Shown: positions 49,977 through 58,737, counted from the first letter of the stretch. The stretch: 64,000 bases of DNA from Yersinia hibernica (GCF_004124235.1 NZ_CP032487.1:1674001-1738000), one strand, 5' to 3'. The notes: a model not told the origin generated them from the sequence alone. A program made the numbers and translations.

Positions 49977-50624
49977 TTAGATAGCAAATGCAAAGTTAAT
50001 GGTTGTTGAACCATCAATCTGAGTATCTTCAGTGACCGGGCCATTCATGGTGGCAGCCCCTGCTAATACAGTATGGACAGCAATATCAATACTAAAGGTT
50101 TTGCCCGCCTTTAATGAATTGTCTGCATTAGACCAACCCTGTGTGTAATTTTTGTACATTCGTGATGTGGTAGTACAATTAGGTTCTGCACCAGACTCTG
50201 GCGGGCCATCACAGCGAATATTTGCAGAGACGTTATCGACCTTGGGGTTTGTCATCAGGAACGTGTAGTAGCCAATTTTGCCTGTACCATTAACAAAACC
50301 CAAACCATAATTACCGCCTCCGGTAGCACTTTCAGACCCACTGCGATTATCCTGTACTGTATAGGTGAGATAAGTCTCGGTATCACAGGTCGTGACCCAC
50401 GTTTTTGTCACTGTCGGCAAGGCGGTGGTGGTCGTGCCGGATTTTATATTGGTGGCTGAAATTTTGCCTAAATCATAAACACCATTATCAGGCGCGATGA
50501 CCGTACAAGTAGGGACACCCAGTTTTCCTTTGACCTTTAAGTCAGCTGTCGGCGTGGCCGCCTGTGTTGCAAAAGATAAAACTACCGGTGCAAGCAGCAT
50601 TAATTTGGCGATATATGCTTTCAT
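49977..50624 (-). CDS. DUF1120 fimbrial-type subunit, divergent paralogue
   Basis: 215 residues from ATG 50624: signal peptide MKAYIAKLMLLAPVVLSFAT, then a DUF1120 domain. It aligns with the four array subunits throughout (PTADLKVKGKLGVPTCTV; ends STTINFAFAI), but at moderate identity. It has four cysteines; array members have two, and the extra pair lies in IRCDGPPESGAEPNC. It is the last gene of the locus and may be read through from the array. The extra loop could make it a tip, adaptor or variant subunit; this is inference. The 113-bp gap upstream has an eroded copy of the array terminator (50681-50712). Confidence 0.8.
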   Translation of the reverse strand: MKAYIAKLMLLAPVVLSFATQAATPTADLKVKGKLGVPTCTVIAPDNGVYDLGKISATNIKSGTTTTALPTVTKTWVTTCDTETYLTYTVQDNRSGSESATGGGNYGLGFVNGTGKIGYYTFLMTNPKVDNVSANIRCDGPPESGAEPNCTTTSRMYKNYTQGWSNADNSLKAGKTFSIDIAVHTVLAGAATMNGPVTEDTQIDGSTTINFAFAI

Positions 50625-50737
50625 ATAATAATGTCGAATATGGCAATAATCCGACAGCTCCCCAATAAGGTTAAAACTAAAGTTAAGGGCCAAAATATTC
50701 TTTTAGCCCTTATGCCGTAAATTGATATTGGTGCGGA

Positions 50738-51376
50738 TTAGATCCCGAAAGCGAAATTCATGGTCATTGAACCATCCAGTTCAGCATCTTCCGTGATTGG
50801 ACCGCCCATCGTGGTGGTGCCAGCCAACATTGGGCTCACTGTGATATCAGCCACAAACACTTTACCGGTGCTCTGGGTGTTAGCCGCAGATGACCAACCG
50901 GTGCGCAGACCAGTGGTCAGACTGGCTGTTGTTGCTGCTGCAAACGTTGATGATGCAGAAGAGAACAAGTTAGACGCTTTGCCGTCTACAGTGCCGTTCT
51001 TAATCAGTGCAGTGTAGTAACCGATTTTGCCGGTCGTGTTCACATTACCCAGGCCAAAGTTAGTGGTGGCAACAGCACTGGCAGATGCTGCGCGGTTATC
51101 GACGGGCATGAAGTTCAGATAAGTATCAGCATCACAGGTCACCGTCCAAGTTTTCGTCATTGGGGTCAGCGCAGTCGTGGCTGTGCCTGATTTCACTAAA
51201 GATGAAGACAATTTACCGAAATCATAAACACCTTCATCTGGAGAAGCGACGGTGCAGCTTGGAACAGTCAGTGTACCGATAACTTTCAATTCAGCTGTCG
51301 GAGGAGCGGCATGTGCTGCAGTCATACCCAGAACCAGAGAAGATAAAACAGTCAGACCAATCAGTTGCTTTTTCAT
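50738..51376 (-). CDS. DUF1120 fimbrial-type subunit, array copy A
   Basis: 212 residues from ATG 51376 (signal peptide MKKQLIGLTVLSSLVLGMTA, cleaved after AHA). ATG 51397 would add seven residues before the signal peptide and lacks a ribosome site. The domain carries one cysteine pair (VPSCTVASPDEG and WTVTCDADTY) and ends in a beta-strand rich MNFAFGI, like pilins that donate a strand. It differs from copies B-D at about four bases near its 3' end; one changes S to N two residues before the FAFGI end. It sits beside a chaperone-usher pair, so it is likely a secreted, polymerised surface subunit. Confidence 0.85.
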   Translation of the reverse strand: MKKQLIGLTVLSSLVLGMTAAHAAPPTAELKVIGTLTVPSCTVASPDEGVYDFGKLSSSLVKSGTATTALTPMTKTWTVTCDADTYLNFMPVDNRAASASAVATTNFGLGNVNTTGKIGYYTALIKNGTVDGKASNLFSSASSTFAAATTASLTTGLRTGWSSAANTQSTGKVFVADITVSPMLAGTTTMGGPITEDAELDGSMTMNFAFGI

Positions 51377-51466
51377 GTGTAAGATATCCAAATTCATAAT
51401 GTAGGGTAAATGAAGATTTGTCTGTCAGCATGTGGATGTAAGCTCTATTTTGAGTTTCATCAAAAC

Positions 51467-51480
51467 ATGATCTAGATCAA
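51467..51480. promoter_or_regulatory. FNR-like box upstream of copy A
   Basis: On the minus strand TTGAT-CTAG-ATCAT, nine of ten matches to TTGATNNNNATCAA; 91 nt before the gene. Confidence 0.55.
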
Positions 51481-51549
51481 TTTATTTCGTTGGAGTGATT
51501 AAACAATAAACAGGCGTGGGCGTATATCGGAATGGAAGTGGACTTGATG

Positions 51550-51563
51550 TAAGAATATTCCTA
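51550..51563. promoter_or_regulatory. RcsAB-type box upstream of copy A
   Basis: TAAGAATATTCCTA, exactly the RcsAB box consensus, 174 nt before the gene and 69 nt beyond the FNR-like box. Confidence 0.65.
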
Positions 51564-51796
51564 CGAAATTTTTATCTTATTAAATCCATTATTATCAATG
51601 TGTTAATTGTGAAATTAATGCTCAGAAATAATCATTTTTGATGGATCCGAGTGACGAAAAAAGCGGGAGATGGGTATCTGTTTGCTCTACCGCCATCGTG
51701 AGTCAGTTATCCTCGATATGAGGGAGAAAATACACGCTTATTAGCATTGGTGTATTCTCTTTTATTTGTGAAAAAATACTGTTATCAATAAAACCA

Positions 51797-51837
51797 AAAC
51801 AAAAAATAAGGGCCGAAATAATATTCCGGCCCTTATT
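51797..51837 (-). terminator. Terminator of copy B
   Basis: AATAAGGGCCG / CGGCCCTTATT, a perfect 11-bp stem, then TTTTTTGTTTT on the minus strand, 26 nt after the gene. Confidence 0.9.
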
Positions 51838-51862
51838 CACTATTAATTTGTCTTCGCGGTAA

Positions 51863-52501
51863 TTAGATCCCGAAAGCGAAACTCATGGTCATTGAACCAT
51901 CCAGTTCAGCATCTTCCGTGATTGGACCGCCCATCGTGGTGGTGCCAGCCAACATTGGGCTCACTGTGATATCAGCCACAAACACTTTACCGGTGCTCTG
52001 GGTATTGGCCGCAGATGACCAACCGGTGCGCAGACCAGTGGTCAGACTGGCTGTTGTTGCTGCTGCAAACGTTGATGATGCAGAAGAGAACAAGTTAGAC
52101 GCTTTTCCGTCTACAGTGCCGTTCTTAATCAGTGCAGTGTAGTAACCGATTTTGCCGGTCGTGTTCACATTACCCAGGCCAAAGTTAGTGGTGGCAACAG
52201 CACTGGCAGATGCTGCGCGGTTATCGACGGGCATGAAGTTCAGATAAGTATCAGCATCACAGGTCACCGTCCAAGTTTTCGTCATTGGGGTCAGCGCAGT
52301 CGTGGCTGTGCCTGATTTCACTAAAGATGAAGACAATTTACCGAAATCATAAACACCTTCATCTGGAGAAGCGACGGTGCAGCTTGGAACAGTCAGTGTA
52401 CCGATAACTTTCAATTCAGCTGTCGGAGGAGCGGCATGTGCTGCAGTCATACCCAGAACCAGAGAAGATAAAACAGTCAGACCAATCAGTTGCTTTTTCA
52501 T
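51863..52501 (-). CDS. DUF1120 fimbrial-type subunit, array copy B
   Basis: 212 residues, same start, signal peptide and cysteine pair as copy A; the C-terminus is MSFAFGI instead of MNFAFGI. By eye identical to copies C and D at DNA level. It has its own terminator and its own upstream control region, so each copy can be transcribed alone. Function as a surface subunit is inferred from the neighbouring chaperone and usher. Confidence 0.85.
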   Translation of the reverse strand: MKKQLIGLTVLSSLVLGMTAAHAAPPTAELKVIGTLTVPSCTVASPDEGVYDFGKLSSSLVKSGTATTALTPMTKTWTVTCDADTYLNFMPVDNRAASASAVATTNFGLGNVNTTGKIGYYTALIKNGTVDGKASNLFSSASSTFAAATTASLTTGLRTGWSSAANTQSTGKVFVADITVSPMLAGTTTMGGPITEDAELDGSMTMSFAFGI

Positions 52502-52591
52502 GTGTAAGATATCCAAATTCATAATGTAGGGTAAATGAAGATTTGTCTGTCAGCATGTGGATGTAAGCTCTATTTTGAGTTTCATCAAAAC

Positions 52592-52605
52592 ATGATCTAG
52601 ATCAA
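52592..52605. promoter_or_regulatory. FNR-like box upstream of copy B
   Basis: Same 14-bp site as at 51467, one period (1125 bp) further on. Confidence 0.55.
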
Positions 52606-52674
52606 TTTATTTCGTTGGAGTGATTAAACAATAAACAGGCGTGGGCGTATATCGGAATGGAAGTGGACTTGATG

Positions 52675-52688
52675 TAAGAATATTCCTA
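52675..52688. promoter_or_regulatory. RcsAB-type box upstream of copy B
   Basis: TAAGAATATTCCTA, one period after the copy A site. Confidence 0.65.
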
Positions 52689-52921
52689 CGAAATTTTTAT
52701 CTTATTAAATCCATTATTATCAATGTGTTAATTGTGAAATTAATGCTCAGAAATAATCATTTTTGATGGATCCGAGTGACGAAAAAAGCGGGAGATGGGT
52801 ATCTGTTTGCTCTACCGCCATCGTGAGTCAGTTATCCTCGATATGAGGGAGAAAATACACGCTTATTAGCATTGGTGTATTCTCTTTTATTTGTGAAAAA
52901 ATACTGTTATCAATAAAACCA

Positions 52922-52962
52922 AAACAAAAAATAAGGGCCGAAATAATATTCCGGCCCTTATT
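52922..52962 (-). terminator. Terminator of copy C
   Basis: Same 11-bp stem and T run as after copy B. Confidence 0.9.
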
Positions 52963-52987
52963 CACTATTAATTTGTCTTCGCGGTAA

Positions 52988-53626
52988 TTAGATCCCGAAA
53001 GCGAAACTCATGGTCATTGAACCATCCAGTTCAGCATCTTCCGTGATTGGACCGCCCATCGTGGTGGTGCCAGCCAACATTGGGCTCACTGTGATATCAG
53101 CCACAAACACTTTACCGGTGCTCTGGGTATTGGCCGCAGATGACCAACCGGTGCGCAGACCAGTGGTCAGACTGGCTGTTGTTGCTGCTGCAAACGTTGA
53201 TGATGCAGAAGAGAACAAGTTAGACGCTTTTCCGTCTACAGTGCCGTTCTTAATCAGTGCAGTGTAGTAACCGATTTTGCCGGTCGTGTTCACATTACCC
53301 AGGCCAAAGTTAGTGGTGGCAACAGCACTGGCAGATGCTGCGCGGTTATCGACGGGCATGAAGTTCAGATAAGTATCAGCATCACAGGTCACCGTCCAAG
53401 TTTTCGTCATTGGGGTCAGCGCAGTCGTGGCTGTGCCTGATTTCACTAAAGATGAAGACAATTTACCGAAATCATAAACACCTTCATCTGGAGAAGCGAC
53501 GGTGCAGCTTGGAACAGTCAGTGTACCGATAACTTTCAATTCAGCTGTCGGAGGAGCGGCATGTGCTGCAGTCATACCCAGAACCAGAGAAGATAAAACA
53601 GTCAGACCAATCAGTTGCTTTTTCAT
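52988..53626 (-). CDS. DUF1120 fimbrial-type subunit, array copy C
   Basis: 212 residues, identical to copies B and D by eye (C-terminus MSFAFGI). Central member of the array with full control regions on both sides. Identity in the silent third positions and in the spacer shows either very recent amplification or continuing gene conversion. Confidence 0.85.
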   Translation of the reverse strand: MKKQLIGLTVLSSLVLGMTAAHAAPPTAELKVIGTLTVPSCTVASPDEGVYDFGKLSSSLVKSGTATTALTPMTKTWTVTCDADTYLNFMPVDNRAASASAVATTNFGLGNVNTTGKIGYYTALIKNGTVDGKASNLFSSASSTFAAATTASLTTGLRTGWSSAANTQSTGKVFVADITVSPMLAGTTTMGGPITEDAELDGSMTMSFAFGI

Positions 53627-53716
53627 GTGTAAGATATCCAAATTCATAATGTAGGGTAAATGAAGATTTGTCTGTCAGCATGTGGATGTAAGCTCTATTT
53701 TGAGTTTCATCAAAAC

Positions 53717-53730
53717 ATGATCTAGATCAA
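53717..53730. promoter_or_regulatory. FNR-like box upstream of copy C
   Basis: Same site as in the other units. Confidence 0.55.
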
Positions 53731-53799
53731 TTTATTTCGTTGGAGTGATTAAACAATAAACAGGCGTGGGCGTATATCGGAATGGAAGTGGACTTGATG

Positions 53800-53813
53800 T
53801 AAGAATATTCCTA
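53800..53813. promoter_or_regulatory. RcsAB-type box upstream of copy C
   Basis: TAAGAATATTCCTA, one period after the copy B site. Confidence 0.65.
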
Positions 53814-54046
53814 CGAAATTTTTATCTTATTAAATCCATTATTATCAATGTGTTAATTGTGAAATTAATGCTCAGAAATAATCATTTTTGATGGATCCGA
53901 GTGACGAAAAAAGCGGGAGATGGGTATCTGTTTGCTCTACCGCCATCGTGAGTCAGTTATCCTCGATATGAGGGAGAAAATACACGCTTATTAGCATTGG
54001 TGTATTCTCTTTTATTTGTGAAAAAATACTGTTATCAATAAAACCA

Positions 54047-54087
54047 AAACAAAAAATAAGGGCCGAAATAATATTCCGGCCCTTATT
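54047..54087 (-). terminator. Terminator of copy D
   Basis: Same 11-bp stem and T run as after copies B and C. Confidence 0.9.
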
Positions 54088-54112
54088 CACTATTAATTTG
54101 TCTTCGCGGTAA

Positions 54113-54751
54113 TTAGATCCCGAAAGCGAAACTCATGGTCATTGAACCATCCAGTTCAGCATCTTCCGTGATTGGACCGCCCATCGTGGTGGTGCCAGCC
54201 AACATTGGGCTCACTGTGATATCAGCCACAAACACTTTACCGGTGCTCTGGGTATTGGCCGCAGATGACCAACCGGTGCGCAGACCAGTGGTCAGACTGG
54301 CTGTTGTTGCTGCTGCAAACGTTGATGATGCAGAAGAGAACAAGTTAGACGCTTTTCCGTCTACAGTGCCGTTCTTAATCAGTGCAGTGTAGTAACCGAT
54401 TTTGCCGGTCGTGTTCACATTACCCAGGCCAAAGTTAGTGGTGGCAACAGCACTGGCAGATGCTGCGCGGTTATCGACGGGCATGAAGTTCAGATAAGTA
54501 TCAGCATCACAGGTCACCGTCCAAGTTTTCGTCATTGGGGTCAGCGCAGTCGTGGCTGTGCCTGATTTCACTAAAGATGAAGACAATTTACCGAAATCAT
54601 AAACACCTTCATCTGGAGAAGCGACGGTGCAGCTTGGAACAGTCAGTGTACCGATAACTTTCAATTCAGCTGTCGGAGGAGCGGCATGTGCTGCAGTCAT
54701 ACCCAGAACCAGAGAAGATAAAACAGTCAGACCAATCAGTTGCTTTTTCAT
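54113..54751 (-). CDS. DUF1120 fimbrial-type subunit, array copy D
   Basis: 212 residues, the copy nearest the chaperone gene and identical to B and C by eye. Its upstream region follows the others only up to the RcsAB-type box; beyond it the sequence is unique and leads to the chaperone stop 288 bp away. This makes D the likely founder end of the array. Confidence 0.85.
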   Translation of the reverse strand: MKKQLIGLTVLSSLVLGMTAAHAAPPTAELKVIGTLTVPSCTVASPDEGVYDFGKLSSSLVKSGTATTALTPMTKTWTVTCDADTYLNFMPVDNRAASASAVATTNFGLGNVNTTGKIGYYTALIKNGTVDGKASNLFSSASSTFAAATTASLTTGLRTGWSSAANTQSTGKVFVADITVSPMLAGTTTMGGPITEDAELDGSMTMSFAFGI

Positions 54752-54841
54752 GTGTAAGATATCCAAATTCATAATGTAGGGTAAATGAAGATTTGTCTGT
54801 CAGCATGTGGATGTAAGCTCTATTTTGAGTTTCATCAAAAC

Positions 54842-54855
54842 ATGATCTAGATCAA
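54842..54855. promoter_or_regulatory. FNR-like box upstream of copy D
   Basis: Same site as in the other units. Confidence 0.55.
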
Positions 54856-54924
54856 TTTATTTCGTTGGAGTGATTAAACAATAAACAGGCGTGGGCGTAT
54901 ATCGGAATGGAAGTGGACTTGATG

Positions 54925-54938
54925 TCAGAATATTCTTA
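54925..54938. promoter_or_regulatory. RcsAB-type box upstream of copy D (variant)
   Basis: TCAGAATATTCTTA, differing at two positions from the other units. Homology with the other units ends here, so this is the duplication joint. Confidence 0.55.
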
Positions 54939-55039
54939 CTAGACTATTTTTCTAGCGGCTTAATGTATTGGGAATAACCTTTAGTGATTTAAAACTCAAG
55001 GGCACCATTCTCTGGCGGCCCCTGAGCATTAGACGAGTA

Positions 55040-55780
55040 TTAACGTGTGACAGGAAGAACAACTTCCGCTTGCACAAAACCGTAGCGGCTCAGTGGGGTG
55101 ACTTTCACTGAAGTGGGTGAAGACTTAATCGGGAATTGTTTGCTGGTGCCCGGCATAATATACGGGTTACCCAGTGGCACCACTTCATTACTCGGGACTA
55201 AAACCACCTGCGGGCCGAGGCGAACAACATGTTTACCCGGGTTTTTAATGGTCAGATTATTGCCGGATGCGGAGAAAACCAGCTCCTCCCAAGGATTTTT
55301 AATCTGGGGGACGGCATTGGGTTGGATCAAAAAGCCGATTTCCTGGCGGATAGGCATCACAGTCGCATTGCCCGGCACTTGTTCAACCCCTTCAAATGCA
55401 GCTTTGAGCAATACTTCGCTGTCCAGCACGGTGCCTTTTTTCAGCACAAAGTTAACTTGCTGACTTTGGCCGGCATCAATGCGTGTCACTGGTGGTGAAA
55501 TCAAAATCTGCTTACTGAAATCTTTGCCATCAATATCAATCAGTTTTGTCACCAGCAAAATAGGGTTGGCCGAGGTATTATCAATGGTAAAACTCGCGCG
55601 CCCCTCGCTTTCTTTTAATATGACGGTGGTACTTTCTAATTTGAATGATGCATAAGATGCCACACTCCAGCAGCTCATCAGCACCAGTAAATTGAAAACA
55701 AGAAATGCTTTAACACGGTTAAATACTGTGCTGCTTGCCACCGTATTTAATCGGCGCTGACTGACAATCATATTTTTCAT
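55040..55780 (-). CDS. PapD-like periplasmic fimbrial chaperone
   Basis: 246 residues with a long N-terminus before a signal segment (about 24-44, cut near ASYAS). Two immunoglobulin-like domains follow: FKLESTTVILKESEGRASFT, the VTRIDAGQSQQVNFVL strand and MPIRQEIGFLIQPNA. It should fold subunits and bring them to the usher. Located 57 bp after the usher gene with AGGA upstream. Only this chaperone serves the five intact subunit genes. Confidence 0.88.
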   Translation of the reverse strand: MKNMIVSQRRLNTVASSTVFNRVKAFLVFNLLVLMSCWSVASYASFKLESTTVILKESEGRASFTIDNTSANPILLVTKLIDIDGKDFSKQILISPPVTRIDAGQSQQVNFVLKKGTVLDSEVLLKAAFEGVEQVPGNATVMPIRQEIGFLIQPNAVPQIKNPWEELVFSASGNNLTIKNPGKHVVRLGPQVVLVPSNEVVPLGNPYIMPGTSKQFPIKSSPTSVKVTPLSRYGFVQAEVVLPVTR

Positions 55781-55837
55781 AATTCATCCTGTATCTGGAA
55801 TATCGGCTGACTTTCTCTTTGCTGACCCTGACTCATA

Positions 55838-58219
55838 TTAATGGCAAACCGCATCAGCAACTTCATACAATGTATCCGGGTCAAATTTCTCCGGCTCCAC
55901 GTAACTCACAATACACTCCCCACTGTTCGCGGCCTTAACCCGCAGCGTGGCACCAATTGTATTGTTTTCCAACATAAAATTACCATCCCCAATCAGGGTG
56001 CCCAAGAAATTACCTTTGGCATCCAACACATTGGCCCCGACAGGCATCGGTTCGCCGCGACTGTTACGGATGGTCAACAGCAACTGGCGCATTTCTGTCG
56101 CCTCAAAATTGCGAGTCGCGACCGAGCCACGGCTCATCATCAAATCGGCACTGGTACTGTTGAGCCGCACATTCAGGGGCAATGTTTTGGTGCTGATTTG
56201 GGCCTTGGATGCACTATAAGGCATTACTGATGGCAACAGCGCTGTGCCAGCATAATCGGTTATGGACATCCCACTACTCGGTGATGATACCCGTAAATTT
56301 GACTGACTCGGCACGTTCACTATTGCAAAGGTGTCACCAATGGCCGATGCCGAAGTCGCAAAGGTATTGTTCGCGTAAGCCATTGAACCACTAGATGCCA
56401 GATACGCAGAACGACTATTGTTATTGGCCTGAGAAATCCCACCCGCTAGTTGTGAATAGGCTGTTTTCACATTCATTGCGCCATTAACCCGTTGCTGATT
56501 ATTACCGCCCGTTACCCCCACGGAATACCCTTTGTTATCACCCCAAGCCCCTTGATAAGTGCTGCCCAGCGTCGTATTACCATTATTACGTTGCATCCGG
56601 CCAGTGAGAGATCCATTACCCAGTGGCATACTAAGTCCCAAATAGACAGCATTGCGCCCCTGTGAACTTGACTGAACACTCAACGTGGTGGTCACTCGGC
56701 CAAATTGTTCACTGGCGGAAAACGTATGGGAGACACTGTTCTCTGCCTGATAATACATATTATTAGACAAAACATAGGAAAATGCGCCCCAGCGAGGATG
56801 GGCCCAGGTCACGGCTGCTGATGTGGCATTTTTCAGTTTGCCAACGGACAGGTCAGCCAAATTATTACCGCCACTTAGGGCATTATCAGGTGACCAGTAA
56901 TTGCTTGATTCGTAAACCGTCGATAAAGACGCACTCAGGTTGCCGTTAATAGACACCTGATTTTGTAATCCGAGTTGGTAACCTTGTCCGGCACCTTGGG
57001 TATTGGTATAGCTAGCGGTGGCTGAAATCCAAGCACTCTCAAACCCGCTGTATAGATTTTGCGCACTGATATTTTGATAATCTGCAGAAAGCAGCCCAGC
57101 GGTAGTGACCTGAAATGCATTCGCCGGACTAAATGCCATCTCGCCAGTTGCCAGTAAGGGAGACTTGCTTTCACTGCCACTGAGATTGTCGCGATAGCGA
57201 CCCAGTGCGAGCTGGTAGGTTGTCGCTTGTTGTTCAAAATTGGGATCAAGGGCGTTCGCTACGGTAAAATGTTGCTGGGTGCCGTCTTCTTCAATCACAT
57301 CAACATCCGTAGGGACACCGCTGGAGAAATTGCTGATATTGGATAATGAGAATGGGCCCGGTGCCACCACGGTGCGGTAAATAACCCGCCCACGCTGGCG
57401 AATTTCGATAGTGGCGTTGGTGTTGGCAATCCCTTCAATGGGCACAACCAGTTGGGTGTTATTGAGTTGGGCATTATCGGAATAAAGCTGGGCACCCATC
57501 ACTGGCAGACCAGAGTATGTATTGGCGACTAGGCCAAATTCCCCCAGCTGCACCACCGATTTTAAGGATTCGACGGCACGTAATGCGTAGGTTTCTTGAT
57601 TATCATAATGACCCACGCCCTGATTATAATTATAAGAGCCCCGGTTACGTACCACCCAGTTATAAAGGTTGATACCCGGCTCGAATTGCCCTTGAAATAA
57701 ATTCAGATTGTCGTTGCTGTTCTCAATACGCTGGCCGAAAATATTATAATTAAGCAACAGGGCGTGACCGCCTTGTTGATATTCACTGCCCTCCAATTCA
57801 GGGTCAAAGGCTTCCTGCGGTAAGGTCATTTCCACGCGAAACTGGCCGGGAAACAGCTTTACCACGACACCGGGCCACAGAGTTTCAATATTTTCACAAC
57901 TATCGTCGTCACTGTCTTTATGACGTAATTTCAGTGTCATCAATAATTTTCGGTCGGCACATAACTGACCTTCATTGCCAAATGTGGCTTCCGTGCGATA
58001 GGTTTTGCTGGCATTAATAATAATGGTGACGTCATGCTGACCGGGCAAAAATTTATCCTGCCCGCTGAAAAAATCGGCTAATTCTGCTGAGTAGCCCAGC
58101 CCCTCTAGCGTTTTTATATCAAATGCTACCGCGCCCTCTTTTGTCGCGGACATAGCCGTGACAGGGAGGAGGGGAAGCAGGCACGCGGTATAAAAAAGTG
58201 GGAGCTTACGGCTGAACAC
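55838..58219 (-). CDS. Outer-membrane fimbrial usher (FimD/PapC family)
   Basis: 793 residues, somewhat short for an usher (usually 800-880). Start is GTG at 58219 with AGGAT upstream. Signal peptide ends near AMSA. The N-domain, a beta-barrel with repeated aromatic strands, plug-type segment around 215-330 (VVAPGPFSLSNISNFSSG is the usher signature region) and a C-domain with the cysteine pair in SGECIVSYVEP and VADAVCH. It threads chaperone-bound subunits across the outer membrane. No two-domain adhesin gene is present beside it. Confidence 0.9.
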   Translation of the reverse strand: MFSRKLPLFYTACLLPLLPVTAMSATKEGAVAFDIKTLEGLGYSAELADFFSGQDKFLPGQHDVTIIINASKTYRTEATFGNEGQLCADRKLLMTLKLRHKDSDDDSCENIETLWPGVVVKLFPGQFRVEMTLPQEAFDPELEGSEYQQGGHALLLNYNIFGQRIENSNDNLNLFQGQFEPGINLYNWVVRNRGSYNYNQGVGHYDNQETYALRAVESLKSVVQLGEFGLVANTYSGLPVMGAQLYSDNAQLNNTQLVVPIEGIANTNATIEIRQRGRVIYRTVVAPGPFSLSNISNFSSGVPTDVDVIEEDGTQQHFTVANALDPNFEQQATTYQLALGRYRDNLSGSESKSPLLATGEMAFSPANAFQVTTAGLLSADYQNISAQNLYSGFESAWISATASYTNTQGAGQGYQLGLQNQVSINGNLSASLSTVYESSNYWSPDNALSGGNNLADLSVGKLKNATSAAVTWAHPRWGAFSYVLSNNMYYQAENSVSHTFSASEQFGRVTTTLSVQSSSQGRNAVYLGLSMPLGNGSLTGRMQRNNGNTTLGSTYQGAWGDNKGYSVGVTGGNNQQRVNGAMNVKTAYSQLAGGISQANNNSRSAYLASSGSMAYANNTFATSASAIGDTFAIVNVPSQSNLRVSSPSSGMSITDYAGTALLPSVMPYSASKAQISTKTLPLNVRLNSTSADLMMSRGSVATRNFEATEMRQLLLTIRNSRGEPMPVGANVLDAKGNFLGTLIGDGNFMLENNTIGATLRVKAANSGECIVSYVEPEKFDPDTLYEVADAVCH

Positions 58220-58379
58220 AAGGATATCCTAAATATAATGAGCCAATCATTTATCGATAGTAGTGCATTTGGTGATTTAATTTAAAATATAATTAAACCC
58301 AATTTGAAATGGGAGTAATTATTAATGATTGAACTCATGGCTGAGATAATTAATCACTCCAGCCGTTGCTAACAACAGG

Positions 58380-58624
58380 CTAATTAAACCGCAAAGGTAA
58401 GCTCAGCGTGAGCGAGCCGTCAATCTGAGCATCATCAGTGATAACGCCCTTCATCCCAGTAAAGCCTGCTAATGTTGGTGTGATACCCAAATCAGCACTG
58501 AAGATTTTAGCCGAGTTATCGGCCCCATAGTGATATTCCACCCATGAGGATAATTACGATGCATAGTCATTTGAGCATTTGCCACGGAACCGGCATAGAA
58601 GAGTTTTGTATCTTGGCCATCAAC
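58380..58624 (-). pseudogene. Truncated, frameshifted DUF1120 subunit remnant
   Basis: The minus strand encodes the C-terminal third of a DUF1120 subunit. VDGQDTKLFYAGS matches VDGKASNLFSSAS of the array. Then, in another frame, come SWVEYHYGADNSAKIFSADL and VITDDAQIDGSLTLS, which match TGKVFVADI and ITEDAELDGSMTM. A one-base frameshift near 58525-58545 separates the two parts. The signal peptide and first half are missing: the control region joins directly to the middle of the gene. Stop TAG at 58380-58382. It is a dead sixth member on the far side of the usher. Confidence 0.75.
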
Positions 58625-58640
58625 TCTGACCATCAATTAC

Positions 58641-58654
58641 ATGATAAAAATCAT
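58641..58654. promoter_or_regulatory. FNR-like box upstream of the pseudogene
   Basis: ATGAT-AAAA-ATCAT, eight of ten matches to the FNR consensus half-sites; it stands where the array's box stands relative to the next site. Confidence 0.4.
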
Positions 58655-58723
58655 TATGTTTCATTAGAATGATTAAACAATAATTTAGGCGGGAGGTACA
58701 TCAGAATGGAAGTGAACTTGCTG

Positions 58724-58737
58724 TAAGAATATTCTTA
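58724..58737. promoter_or_regulatory. RcsAB-type box upstream of the pseudogene
   Basis: TAAGAATATTCTTA, inside a perfect 16-bp palindrome GTAAGAATATTCTTAC; 69 nt beyond the FNR-like box, the same spacing as in the array. It may now drive the usher and chaperone genes. The rest of 58738-58928, up to sapF, shows no recognised feature. Confidence 0.6.

Larger units (their letters stand above)
50738..54924. repeat. Tandem array of 1125-bp subunit-gene units (3 full + 1 partial)
   Basis: Units start at 50738, 51863, 52988 and 54113, exactly 1125 bp apart. Each holds a subunit gene (minus strand), its upstream control region and the terminator of the next copy. By eye the spacers are identical and copies B, C and D are identical; A has about four differences. 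The fourth unit is cut after 812 bp, at the RcsAB-type box. The period and identity point to recent unequal crossing-over. Confidence 0.95.

Noticed and set aside
50738..54924. CRISPR-like or satellite repeat
   Set aside because: Units are 1125 bp and contain full genes with promoters and terminators; there are no short repeats with unique spacers.
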